Assembly (NCBI RefSeq): GCF_047663525.1
Contig: NC_092602.1
Span: 8,739,501-8,803,500, forward strand
Reading direction: 5' to 3'
Length of the DNA stretch: 64,000 nucleotides
DNA from: Anas platyrhynchos
Taxonomy: Eukaryota; Chordata; Aves; Anseriformes; Anatidae
Below the pieces are notes generated by a model. That model was not told the origin of the DNA, ran no database searches, and saw nothing but the letters and a program-made list of their open reading frames with translations. Shown here piece by piece: positions 12,857-40,556 of the stretch. The translations under genes were made by a program, and so were the position numbers. Positions within the stretch are counted from its first letter, which is position 1, and each line of letters begins with the position of its first letter.

Positions 12857-15800
12857 GGAGCTGAGCTGATGCTGGTGGTTATGCTGGGACCCAGGAGTAA
12901 ATGAGCTGTGTCAACATGTTCATGAATGATTGCTTGCTGTTTTCCATGGAGCAAAAGATGTAAAAGGTGAGTAAGTGGGTAGTAAAACAAGGGTACGAAG
13001 CTTTTGCAGGTTCTGAAGCTTCTGCTATGTAGACTGAATCAAGTATAGTGTGTGCTGGGAGAAGATCTATTGTAGCATTTCCTTTTGTCAAGTAGTGCCT
13101 TTTTTCTGCCACCACCAAATAAGAAAAAAAAAGTCTCCTTTATTGTCAACAAATACTAATAGCCTCTCTGATCGGTTAAGTTGGATTTGGTAAGGAAGCT
13201 CTGGGTTAATGTTTTATGGGACAATGTGCTTTCTCATCTCTCCATCTGTGCATGCTGCAGTTATCCAGCACACACCTCTGCCACACTCACTCATTCTCTG
13301 TGCTCCTTTTTTCCCTTGTGGGTGGACCACATCTTGCAGATGACTTGTCTGGGGAATATAAGTTACATTTCTCTCCTGTTTATGTGACTCTGGGGATGTT
13401 CATTTCTTCACCGGTTATTTCTGAGATCCTGTGGAAAGGTAGCATGAGGTGGAAAACTCCAAGCATGCAGATGAAAAGGGCTATGTATTGTTTAATAATA
13501 ATAACAATAAACATTTATTTCTGGGTTGTTAATTAGAGAAAGGATACTTGTTCAGGGTCTTTCTTGCCCAGAGCTACATCTTGGAGAGGAGAGAAGGAAG
13601 AGCAAGTAATCATGCCATCAGCCAATGATCTTAAGTGTTCTGTCAGGAGATCCCATGTTTATTTGATATGGGCTCATTTATGTGTTGATTGGTTGCCTCT
13701 GTCCCCATTAGTGGTGCTTGCTCTCCTTTTCCTCTCTACACTCTCAGCACCTTCTGCCCCTATCAAGCTTTAAATGGCATCTTTTGACTTTGAATTTTTG
13801 ACTTTTTGAATTTTTGACTGTCCTTGCTGACAATAGCTGCTTTAGCTTGTGCAGAGGTTGGGAAGGCTCCTCAGGCAAGGAATGTTCAGTCCTTGGGGTC
13901 ATGGAAACCAGCCAGGAATTTCTGCTCTTCCATTCCCAGGGGCATGAAGAGCCTGCAGAGGAAAAATGAAGGTGACCATTTCCTTGGCTGAAATGTCATT
14001 GACCTGAATTTGAGATGTTTTTCAAGACATTTTAAGATGGAGAGAGCAGTTTTGGAAATGGCGGATATCTCAGTGGACAAGAGGTGATGGTTTCAAATGG
14101 CAGTCCTACAATACAATACAGGAAATTGTTATTTGAAAAAAGAAATCATAAGACAGTGTCTTTTTCAAGACTTCAGAGCTTTTTTTGTTGCTGTTCTCCA
14201 CTTGTTATATGTGTGTGGCTTGTTCAGTGAGAGAGCTGGATATTAAATGGCCAGATACCATTTCTTGCATGTATGAATACAAAGTGTTAGGATGGGCTAA
14301 AAGTTAGGTATACACCATATGATCACCGAGAATAGTGTATTGTTATGAAGGGTAGAGGAGGTGAGAGTGGGACTAGAGTTGTCTCTTTTCTATAAGACTG
14401 ATATCTTAACAGCTCTCATGGGAGGAAGGACATGTTCAACCTAATAGGATAATGGAATAATATGTTGAACATATCAGCTTTGACACAGACCAGCTGGTGG
14501 CTGTAGACACAAATAACATAAGGAAAACAAATTTTGAAATGTTTGAGGAAACAGCTATATGCATGCAGTGCACTGTGTGGGGGGTGCCTTTTGCGTATGA
14601 AAAAAAAGATGAAAGCTTCTCTCTTTGGCTGTGGGAGGATTGTCTCACTCATTCCTGGAAAGGACTAAATTCCATCCTTAATGATAGTTGGGGCTATAAA
14701 CTTAGCATGGTTTTCTCCTTTGGACCTACAGAACTCTGCACTGTGAGGTTGGACCAAAGGTCCTGTGTAGCATCTAGTTAGTAAGCAAAAAAATAATAAA
14801 AAATAAAAATAAAAACCAAAAGCAAACAATAAACTCTTCTACAGTTATTGCTGGAAATTTTCTCAGAAATTACTGGTACAGCTATTGCTCAGCAGGAAAA
14901 TTATCTCCACCACTAAGTCCTCCGCAATCTCTTCCTCTCCTTTCTGCTTCCATTAGTCTTTGTGTTTCTAATCTATCTTGTCTTCTCTCTATGACTAGTT
15001 TCAATTCCAGTCTCCCTAGACTGATGTCCAGCAATTAAATGGACTTTTTATTTCTGTCTTTCCTTCATAAAGCTGCTGTCTGAGTTTTGGAGCTCAGCGA
15101 GATAACTAGGTGGAAGGTAATTACTCAGAGCTTTGATTTCATGTTCTCTCCAGACTTCAGCAGATGCTATTTCAGCTGCTCTGTTCTATTCATAAGCGGA
15201 TTATTTCCTTTGAAACTGCAAAAGACAGAAATGCACTTCTATTTCTAAATTAAAGCTCAGATCCTGAACTTTTCACACATCAGGCAAACCACAGCTAGTT
15301 GGTGGACGAATGCATAACCATATAGGTAGTATGGCTAGAAGTAACGCGGCATGAAAATCACTATCAGTGATGCAGCTGCTAAAGAGCCTTTTGAAGGATG
15401 CTGAAGATGCCTTGATGTGTTGAAGAGGCCAGTCAATCCTACCCTTAGTCACTGCAGATTCTCTCTTTCTCTCATTATTTTTAATACGTTTTTTAGCTCG
15501 TGCCATTACAAGTCAGCAAGCGTTTGTATGGGCTCAAGATGAAGCATAGTGGGATGTGCTACACTCTTCATAAAAGCAGCTTCCTTCTTCCGTATTTGCC
15601 AGCAGCATGTCAGTAGCAAGTCTTGCTTTCTTTTGCAAGAATGGCTTTGGTAAAAGGTACACTAATGAGATATACTCCATTGAAGAGTTATTTCTGGCAC
15701 CGACAGAGCTGGAAGGAAGTCAGCATTACACACACACACTCTTTGGCCTGGGAAGGTCTGAGAACCCTTTAAGTACTTGGCTCAGAAATGGTTCTCTTCC

Positions 15801-16511
15801 TTTTATCTAGGAGATTTTTGCTTTCCTGTTAAGTTAATTAAGCTTCTGTTTTGTCTTCCTCATGCCCTTTTGCCAACATCTAGCTTTTTCATGAAGACGC
15901 TAGTTCAATAACCATCATTTATAGTGTCAAGCTTAGGTTACTACTGTTTGTCTGCCAAGTGCAGCTGCAACTGTCTGCCCGATTTCACATGTTGCTGTAA
16001 GCCAGAGATACTGGCCTTCACTACACAAATGTGCCATTGAGGTCTCAATATATCCCCTCCATGAGCTGCCCTTAAAACGTGTCACGCTTGTCGTCTTCCT
16101 GCTTTTCTGAAAAAATGGCTTGTTTACACTGGGCAACTGATTTTGGATTGCAGTAGAGTTAGCAGTTCAAGTGGAATATTACTTCTGATTTGCGCTGTGT
16201 ATGCATTCTCTCATTTTGAAATAAGAGGATGTTTACTCAGAAAGAAATTCCACAGCCGATTAAGTTATTTTGAAGGAGAAGTTCATAGGCTAGGTGTCAA
16301 TCCAAGTCCCTGTATAGAAAGCCCCTGAATGTCCAAAACCTTGAGAACCTGAGTTCCTGTGTGTTTGTTGGTGTGCATAAACTCATGGGACAAATTCAGC
16401 TGAAGGGTTGAAGTGAACTTTCCCATTTCTTAGCAAAATATGTGCTCCCAAATCATGTTGCAGCAGAGCAATCCCATGGTTGCTCCCTTTCTCCTTCCTT
16501 TCCCTGCTGCC

Positions 16512-16543
16512 CAAAGCTTGTTGCAGCCCTGCAACAAGCTTTG
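16512..16543. repeat. Perfect inverted repeat, 15-bp arms, 2-nt loop
   Basis: The arm CAAAGCTTGTTGCAG at 16512-16526 is followed by CC and then its exact reverse complement at 16529-16543. Each arm contains an AAGCTT site. Nothing nearby resembles a gene or a known transposon end. Its origin is unknown; a recent fold-back duplication or a short non-autonomous element are possible. Confidence 0.9.
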
Positions 16544-17335
16544 ATCTGTGGGAAATGTGAGATGAATAGTTGAGGTGTTTCAGTATGGCTGAATTATAGG
16601 AGCATGGAGAATGTTCTGGTTTTGGGCCAGATCATGCAATCTATATTGGAGGTCTGGTTTTGATAGTGCCTGTTTATAGGTCCAACAAGTTTTCCTTAAT
16701 AATCCAAATAGTAGAAAGGGTCTCATCCCTTTTGAGGACAGGCCTTGTTATAATTTCTTAGTTCACGCCTTGAATGCCTTCCTAGAAATGCAAGATGTTG
16801 ACTGTTAGTGGATGTTGTTATTCCTTTTGTGCTGCCAAGTGTGAAACTAGATTAACATAGACCTTTATTGACTGCTGTATACAGGCTTTGATCTGCCTGA
16901 AGAATATTCAATGCCTATCCCAGAAGTTATCCATTAGGCATTCAGCTCAGTGGGCAGGTTGAAGAAATTTCCTCATTGAGTGGGTTTGAATAGCATCAAA
17001 CCCATACAATTGAGAGCCAGACTGGAGTACCAAATCATTTGGCCAAACGTAGCCAAAGCTGTCTTGCTGATAAAGTTACAGTTTTGGGGCCATCTAACAA
17101 GCTCTCTTGAAACAATTTACTTCCCCCCTCCCCCTCCCCCTGAAATCCACTTCAGTATTTTATGGTTTTTGTTTGTTTGTTTTTTTCCTTAAGGGCAGTA
17201 CACATCTCCTGCATTCTGCATTGTTTTTAACTTTGATGGCTCTGAGGTAACTTTTAGGGTTTACTTTACTTTCAAATCTTTAATAGAGCTAAAGGACTGA
17301 AAACTGACCTTTTCAGATTTTCAAAGAAGTTCCCA

Positions 17336-17560
17336 CTGCTTTCTGTATGATACTCCTAATAAACCCTATCAAATGCTTTTCCAAAGTTAGAGTTTGCATA
17401 CAGCCTCCACTCAGAGAACTCCTTAAAGATTTTTAGATTACCCATGCAATAGATTCAGACTCATCTTTCTCAAAAACAGGTTGTTCAATCCTAAATTAGA
17501 TGACTGCTAATTCCATTCTGTACCAATATCCTTGCCAGAGGTCTAGGAGTATAAAAACAT
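17336..17560 (-). mobile_element. Probable ancient CR1-like LINE fragment
   Basis: Plus-strand words ATCAAATGCTTTTCCAAAG, then GAACTCCTTAAAGATTTTTAG, TCAAAAACAGGTTGTTCAA and ACCAATATCCTTGCCAGAGG occur in the same order and spacing as in the reverse-transcriptase region of CR1 elements read in reverse complement (the consensus has similar runs around 'GTCAAAGGCTTT' and 'CCAATTTGCC'). The match is from memory of the family and is diverged, so the limits are approximate. Confidence 0.45.
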
Positions 17561-20500
17561 GTTCAAAGCTCTGCCTCAACTCTCTAGCTCTTTTATACTA
17601 CAAAACAACTAATTTCAGCAATGATTCAAACAAAAGATTCTTCTACTGTAAGGGAAGGGACATTTTCCTCTTCCAATATTACACCTTAAAACTCATTCAT
17701 TTTGGTGTAGACTACTACCCGCTTTGATGAAGGATTAGAATGCTCTATTTATAGTAGGTGCTTAAAGACCGGGCTTCCTGGACCAGTGGAAAACAAATGC
17801 ACCAGATTTTGTTCTTTTGTTCTTTTAATAAACTGTCCGTGAGGTTCTTCCCCTCCCCTCCTTTCCTGCTGGTTTACTTGCATTCTTATATATTCAGTGT
17901 TTTTCTCCTCTGCCTTTGTTCCAGTTTATCAGCAATTTACACACAGTTGTTTCCCAGACTCCACGATTTCAACAGCAAAAATAACACTGACCTTTTGAGC
18001 CCATGAGCAATCCTGATGATGGTAATTTAGCAGAAAGTTACAGTAATGAACAAGAACGCTGATCTTAAATGTTAGATCATTAAATGTGCTTTATGAGTGT
18101 TTATTACTTTTTTTTAATGCACTTCCTGTGCACCAGGGAGACAGCTATATTACAGGGAAGAATGAAGTTTTTAATGGGCAAAAGTGGTCAATTTGTGGAT
18201 CTCTTCTAGTTTAAAGATGCATTTCCAGGTGTGATTTAGTCAAAGCAAGCAAGCAAAGTATTTCCTGCTAGAAAGACAATAGCTCTAACATCAGAAGGAT
18301 TCTTCTGAAGGTAGGTTAACTCCTTAGCAACTGTGAGCTGAGCTTTTCATGTTGAATTGGAGGGAGGGAGGCAAGGACGGTGACTGCAAACCTACGTTTT
18401 GCTTCCCAGACTTGGGACTGGTTAGGGACTGCTTTGGTCCCAGGAATGCCAGAGAGCAGATGAAATGTATTGTCAACAATAAACTTCCTCAGTTCTTCAG
18501 CCACTTCCCCTTAACCAGCCTTCAGAATGGCAGGAAGCCAAGAGCAGACGACAAAGCCAACTACGTGAGGTTTATAATTTGGCTCTCCTACTCCAGAGGT
18601 AATTGTAGCACTGGCTTTGGTAATCCATGGGAAAGGCAGAGAACCCAAATGCGAATCCCAATTTTCCATCCATATCAAAATCCTTTTCACTATTGTGGCT
18701 TAAATTTGCATATAGGCCAGTTTCTAAAACTGGTAAGAATGCTTCTAAAGATTTAATTTAAATAGAATTAGAAAAAGAGCTCTTCGTAAGCAGTTTATCT
18801 TAACCCCCTTCCCTCCCCCCCATGCAAAACCAAACCAACACGGTAATATATTAGTAGCAAGAGGTCACAGTGTAAATGAGTGACTTCAGAACAGAGAACT
18901 TTGATTTTCCTACATCACAGCACCCCTAAAGCTTTTTCTTTTGTATCAATGTATAAACCAAAGCGGGGTTTACTGTCTTCCTTCCTTTAGCTGTGTTAAG
19001 TCACATGAAGCTAGTGTGTACCTTCTCCCTATATTTTGGGTCTCCTCTTGTACTAATTACAACTTTTACTAATTAACCTTCACAGCCTGTTGCTTACATT
19101 TGAAATGTTTTGAATCAGATATGTCTGAAGATTGTTTTCTATCCCAATATAAATGAAGGGGATCTGTGTTTGAGATGAAGCAATGTAGAGATCTATTTTG
19201 CAATGTAACAGTCCTGTATTTAGTGGCCACTAGAAAAGGAACGTGTGGAAGATCATATAAAAGGATGTTGCAGTGTCTAGAAAGCAAGCTTAGACAGACC
19301 ATCAATATCCTGTAGCCTTGCAGGACATGTCTGGATCCACGTCCACCTAAATCCCTTGATAGGTGTTAATAACAAGCAGCGTGACCCTATGGATGAACTG
19401 AGACAGATCGTCCCCTTATTGCATTAGGGACACAAGTTATTTATTTAGCTGCTCTGGGGAACTGTGTGTGACCCATTTCAAGGAATGACAGCAGAAGAAA
19501 GTGTCTGGAAACATGATTTACATGATAGTAGCACAGTTTGTAAAAAGCTGAATGTTTCAGAGGGAGCGTATGTACATACTACTAACTTAAAGGAAATTCT
19601 GGCTCTGTCCTGCCTGCTGGCTCTGATATGTGTTGCTATTCAGCTGTTACTCCTATCTTGGTTTACAGTGGAACAACTTTGTTTGTTTAAATCCTTTCTC
19701 GGGTCTTTCCCAGCTTTGGCCTGAACTCTAGATATTTGGCTCTTAAATTCATTCTCCAGAGTGCTTCTGACTAATGCCAGGGTGCTATTGTGGGGTTTTA
19801 CAGGAATTCTTGGGAACAGCTTTACAGCACAGAGTGTATGGACTAGTATTATCAAAACCCAATTTTAGCTCTGAGATCATATCTGTTCAACTCAGGGCTT
19901 CTCAAAGCACAAAAGAACAGCTTTTTTGTACTTATTACACCCGTGTGGTCCTGAATTCTTTATCTGACTTTCTGGATCACCCTGACTGAGGGCAATAGAG
20001 ATTAAAAGTGTTTTGTAGGAATTTTCCCTCATTGAAAAATACTTGTGATTCATAAAACATGTATTTTCCTCTAAACCAATTATCATAGCCTGAATTTATA
20101 CCAAAAGGTTAGGCTGTTTCGCAAAATAATTTGTTCATCCAGGTAATGCAGGGAAGAAGCTTAAATACAGAGCTTTGAAGAAGTCAAAACCAGAACTGAG
20201 ATCTGGATTCAAGCATCGTACTTAACAGATAATTGCAATGACTGTGGTGGAACATCCAGGTTTAGATCCAAGCTCTCTAATATGCTTTGTCTGGGATACG
20301 GAAGGCATCTTCCTTTATTAGGTTACTTTCCTGCTGAACATTAACATTTCGTGCTTTGAAGGTTTATTGTGTTGGCTAGAGTTATACCTTTATATACGCA
20401 TAGTCCCTATGGAATAGCCTGATCTCCTTTCATCATTATTAGTAATTCTAGGCTTGTCATTTCCTATTCACGCAGTCTGGACTTCACTGTGTTGTTGCAG

Positions 20501-22120
20501 GATGGTTGATACAGTGCACAGGAAATGTACTGTTTTTTCAGATCTCAACTGTTCAGGAGTATTCTTTTCAGGGGCTTCAGTTTTATTGCCATGAAGTCCA
20601 TTTCCTACATGTAGCACAATTTAACAAATTACAAATAAACAAGGCACCAATAGAGAAGTCAGTGAAAGTTCACACTAAGAATAGAAACTTGAAGAGAAAA
20701 GTTCAGTTATGTGACCTTCTTCAGGAGCTGGATACAAAATAGACCTGCTGTTTTTCCCTTTAATTTGCAGCCCAGGCAGAAAAGAACTTGAATCGTTCCC
20801 AAAGAAACCCAGGCTCTTCTGTTTGTTTCTACGAATCCTCCAGAAATGCTTTATTTGTTACTTGACATCCTGGTTATGCTGATATGGGAACAAACTTACT
20901 TGGTCTAATTTCCCCGAATTTTCAGCTGATTTCTGCATCGGTGTCCAGTTCTGTAATATTTAAAGACCTGCCAGCCATGAAGAGAACAAAATGTTACTGA
21001 TACATATGTTAAAGTTGATAATTTTAAACCAATTAGGATAACCAGATGAAAAATGCCATGGAAGTATCAGTCACTGCTTATTATTGCTCTTTGGAATTAT
21101 GTTTGGGAAAGTAATCCCTAAGAAATGCTTTTCAGGCCGTTGGTCTTACAAATGGAGATAGTGCTTCACTGATAGGTACAGGACAAATATAATGGACCAG
21201 CCATCCAGGCTTCTTAGAAGTTCCTTCCTTCAAATGATGGCCTGTTTCTTCTCTTTCATATTTTCTGCTTTTGTTTTGTAATATACTATCATGCCTACAT
21301 TTAGCTGATTTTGAAATTTCCCCAAGACTGAAGGATCTTCCTGACTTCTGTCTCAGGGAGTTGGCCTGCCCTGTGTGGCTCCAGCTCTGAGCACAGCCTC
21401 AGGCTGGCGCACCTGCACTGGTGCCCTTTGCAGAGGGAGCATTGCTGCAACCGCTTGCGTCAAAAAGAGAGAATCGCATCTCAAAATGCCATGATGGCAA
21501 CTGACCGTCCCTGGATACTTACTTACTGTTTAAAGTTAAATATTAGACATTCTCCCCCTGACTTTTTTTAGCTTAAAAGGCTTAATATTTAACCGAAAAT
21601 GCCTAACAACTGCAGATGAGAAGTGCTGAATGTCATTATGTCCTCTAGAAGATTCATAAAGCAGTGCTTAAAATTGGTGATATTTGGATGTGTGTAGCCA
21701 CCCAGGGGCTTGCTAACTGGTTTTCTCATTCAAACAAAGCACTTAGGCTCTGCATTTCGGTACCATTTGGAAGCAAAAGGCATGGCCAATACTTTATCAG
21801 GAGCAACTGGTATAAACAGCGTGGCTGCAAACCATGTGCAGAACCCAAATACAGATGCACTTTTCTTCACTTACATCTAGGTCTTAATGTCAGACAAAGG
21901 ATAGATCAAATTAGCTTTATTTCTGGGATGGATTTTTGATGATGCTTGGTCTCAAATCCATGTTGAAGGCAAAATTATTTTTTACTCCTGGCTTGCGATC
22001 AGAGTCTCATTGCAAGTAAGACACACATCCGTAAAAACAATTGTCATTTTTATGATCTCCTTCCTATTTCTACCCCTTTTTTGTTGAATGGCATTGCCAT
22101 AAAAAGATCCTCGAGGTGTT
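17561..22120. other. AT-rich non-coding stretch upstream of UPB1
   Basis: No gene, RNA or clear repeat was recognised. It may hold distal regulatory sequence for UPB1 or the upstream gene, but no specific site can be supported. Confidence 0.55.
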
Positions 22121-22125
22121 CTGCT

Positions 22126-22166
22126 TTTAGATCACTTATTTATTTAGATCCCTATTTATTTAGATC
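22126..22166. repeat. Three phased TTTAGATC copies upstream of UPB1
   Basis: TTTAGATC occurs at 22126-22133, 22143-22150 and 22159-22166, spaced by 17 and 16 bases, the last two within a near-duplicate TATTTATTTAGATC block. It lies about 260-300 bases before the UPB1 start codon. It could be a small tandem duplication or a repeated factor site; no factor is assigned. Confidence 0.5.
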
Positions 22167-22319
22167 ACAGCTGCGCCAGAAACAGCAAGCGACCTGCCAC
22201 GACCCTATCCGAACCTCTTTTAACCCTTCAGGGGGTCTCGGGGTAAGCCCCGGGGGGAGAAACACCGGGACTCCCTGAGTCCCCCCACTTCCAGGGGCAC
22301 CGAAGCTCCCTCAGGGGCC

Positions 22320-22382
22320 ATGGCGGGGGCTGCCCGGCCGCCATCTCCGCTGAGGAGAAAGGGGCGGGGCCGCCGGGGCTGA
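22320..22382 (+). other. Candidate upstream ORF of UPB1 (20 codons)
   Basis: An ATG in good context (CCATGG) opens a 20-codon frame ending in TGA, 44 bases before the UPB1 ATG and not in frame with it (107 bases separate the two ATGs). The peptide is very basic, with many Arg, Gly and Pro. Whether it is transcribed depends on where UPB1 transcription starts; the GC box lies inside it, which argues that the start site may be downstream. Confidence 0.3.
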
Positions 22383-22426
22383 AGTCCCCGTGCCCAACGG
22401 CCCCAGGCGTCGCCTCGCCCTGCGCC

Positions 22427-39284
<16,858 letters not shown>

Positions 39285-39315
39285 GAGGCCATCTCGTTAC
39301 ACTCAAATGTTACGT

Positions 39316-39321
39316 AATAAA
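39316..39321 (+). terminator. Candidate proximal UPB1 poly(A) signal
   Basis: AATAAA 32 bases after the UPB1 stop codon. The nearest GT-rich stretch is more than 100 bases further on (about 39449-39470), so it may be weak, and the distal hexamers are at least as plausible. Confidence 0.4.
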
Positions 39322-40550
39322 TGAAAAGATACTAATGGATGCTAAATTTACTACAAATCGCAAGTTATTTCCATGCTGTCAATTTAATTTCCTGTAACAA
39401 AATTTTAAATAGTAGAGTTCAAAATTGTGTTAAGTAAAGTAATTGTAAAGTGTCTTTGTTTGTTTGTTTTAATTTACACTAAGGATTCCAAATTTTTACT
39501 CCTTACTAGAATTATATTCATTGAGGAATACTTTAATATGAAATCACGACAACATTTATTCAGTACTTTGTACAGGGATATATAGAAAGGATGAATTCAG
39601 AGGAGATAAATTTTTAAATAAGCTTTTCAATGTGTTGCATTGTTTGTTTACTTCTCCTTTCCAGTTTTTATGGTCTACCCAAATGCTTAATGTAGGGAGG
39701 AGACATGCATTTTAATTCTTTTATTAACAACCATTTAATGTAGTTCTGCTACAGCTAAGTAATGTCCCAGACATGTCCTAGCTGTTTGAAGATGAGTGTA
39801 CTATAAAACAAGACCACTTTGGGTCTTTGTATTTCCCTTCACGCAATGTATTATAACCACAGTAGGAGCAGTGCTTTTGAAGGGCTCCTTCTGGCTCCAG
39901 AAGCAGTGCTGTAGACAGATGCTTTTAACATTTCCAGAAGCTTAGTGCTGCATTGTGGGGCAGAAATAGAAGCACTAACTAAAGCACCAGCAAGGTTGTT
40001 GCAGTTGCATGCTTTTCTTTGTGAACAAAGCCACACGGATGCTATTTGGAATTAAGTCAGAATGGGGGGCCATGAATACCCCTTCCTCGGAGCTGCACTC
40101 CAGTAGCATATTCAGTGGTTATGAAGTACACAAAACAGCTGTTGAATATAGATAACAATGGATGGACTGGTATTATTGTATACTGTAAGTTTGTTTTGTA
40201 TAGTTCAAGTGATGCAGCAGGTGTTTAAGTGTAGAAGGAATACAACTTACAGGTTGGCGATTATGAATTTAAAATTGAAACATATTTGACCTCCTAAAAA
40301 GAAAAATTAAATCTAGAATTACTATTTCAGCTGTGCCATTTCCAGTTAAGAATATAACACGTCATCTAAATACTTTCCAACATTTTTCAAAATAAATCAG
40401 TTAATAAATGCAGCTGCTACATTGTGCTACAGGGTTATCCATGACTTTAGACCTTTATTGAGAATGGCTTAATTACAAATAAAAATATATTTATGTAAAA
40501 AATCCCTGCATGTAAAATACCCTTTCCTTTGCTGTGGACATCATAAAGGA

Positions 40551-40556
40551 AATAAA
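40551..40556 (+). terminator. Candidate distal UPB1 poly(A) signal
   Basis: AATAAAGTGATTAC, 1.27 kb after the stop codon; it would give a 3' UTR of about 1.3 kb. Confidence 0.35.

Larger units (their letters stand above)
7741..17335. other. Non-coding stretch between CR1 fragments
   Basis: I see no gene. AT content rises after about 10 kb. It holds a long poly(A)/AAG microsatellite at 10.99 kb, a TTTA microsatellite at 12.83 kb, a short direct repeat of TTTGACTTTGAATTTTTGAC-like units near 13.78-13.83 kb, and the perfect hairpin at 16.51 kb listed separately. Frames such as 8272-8751 (plus, 159 codons) have no recognisable domain. Confidence 0.6.
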
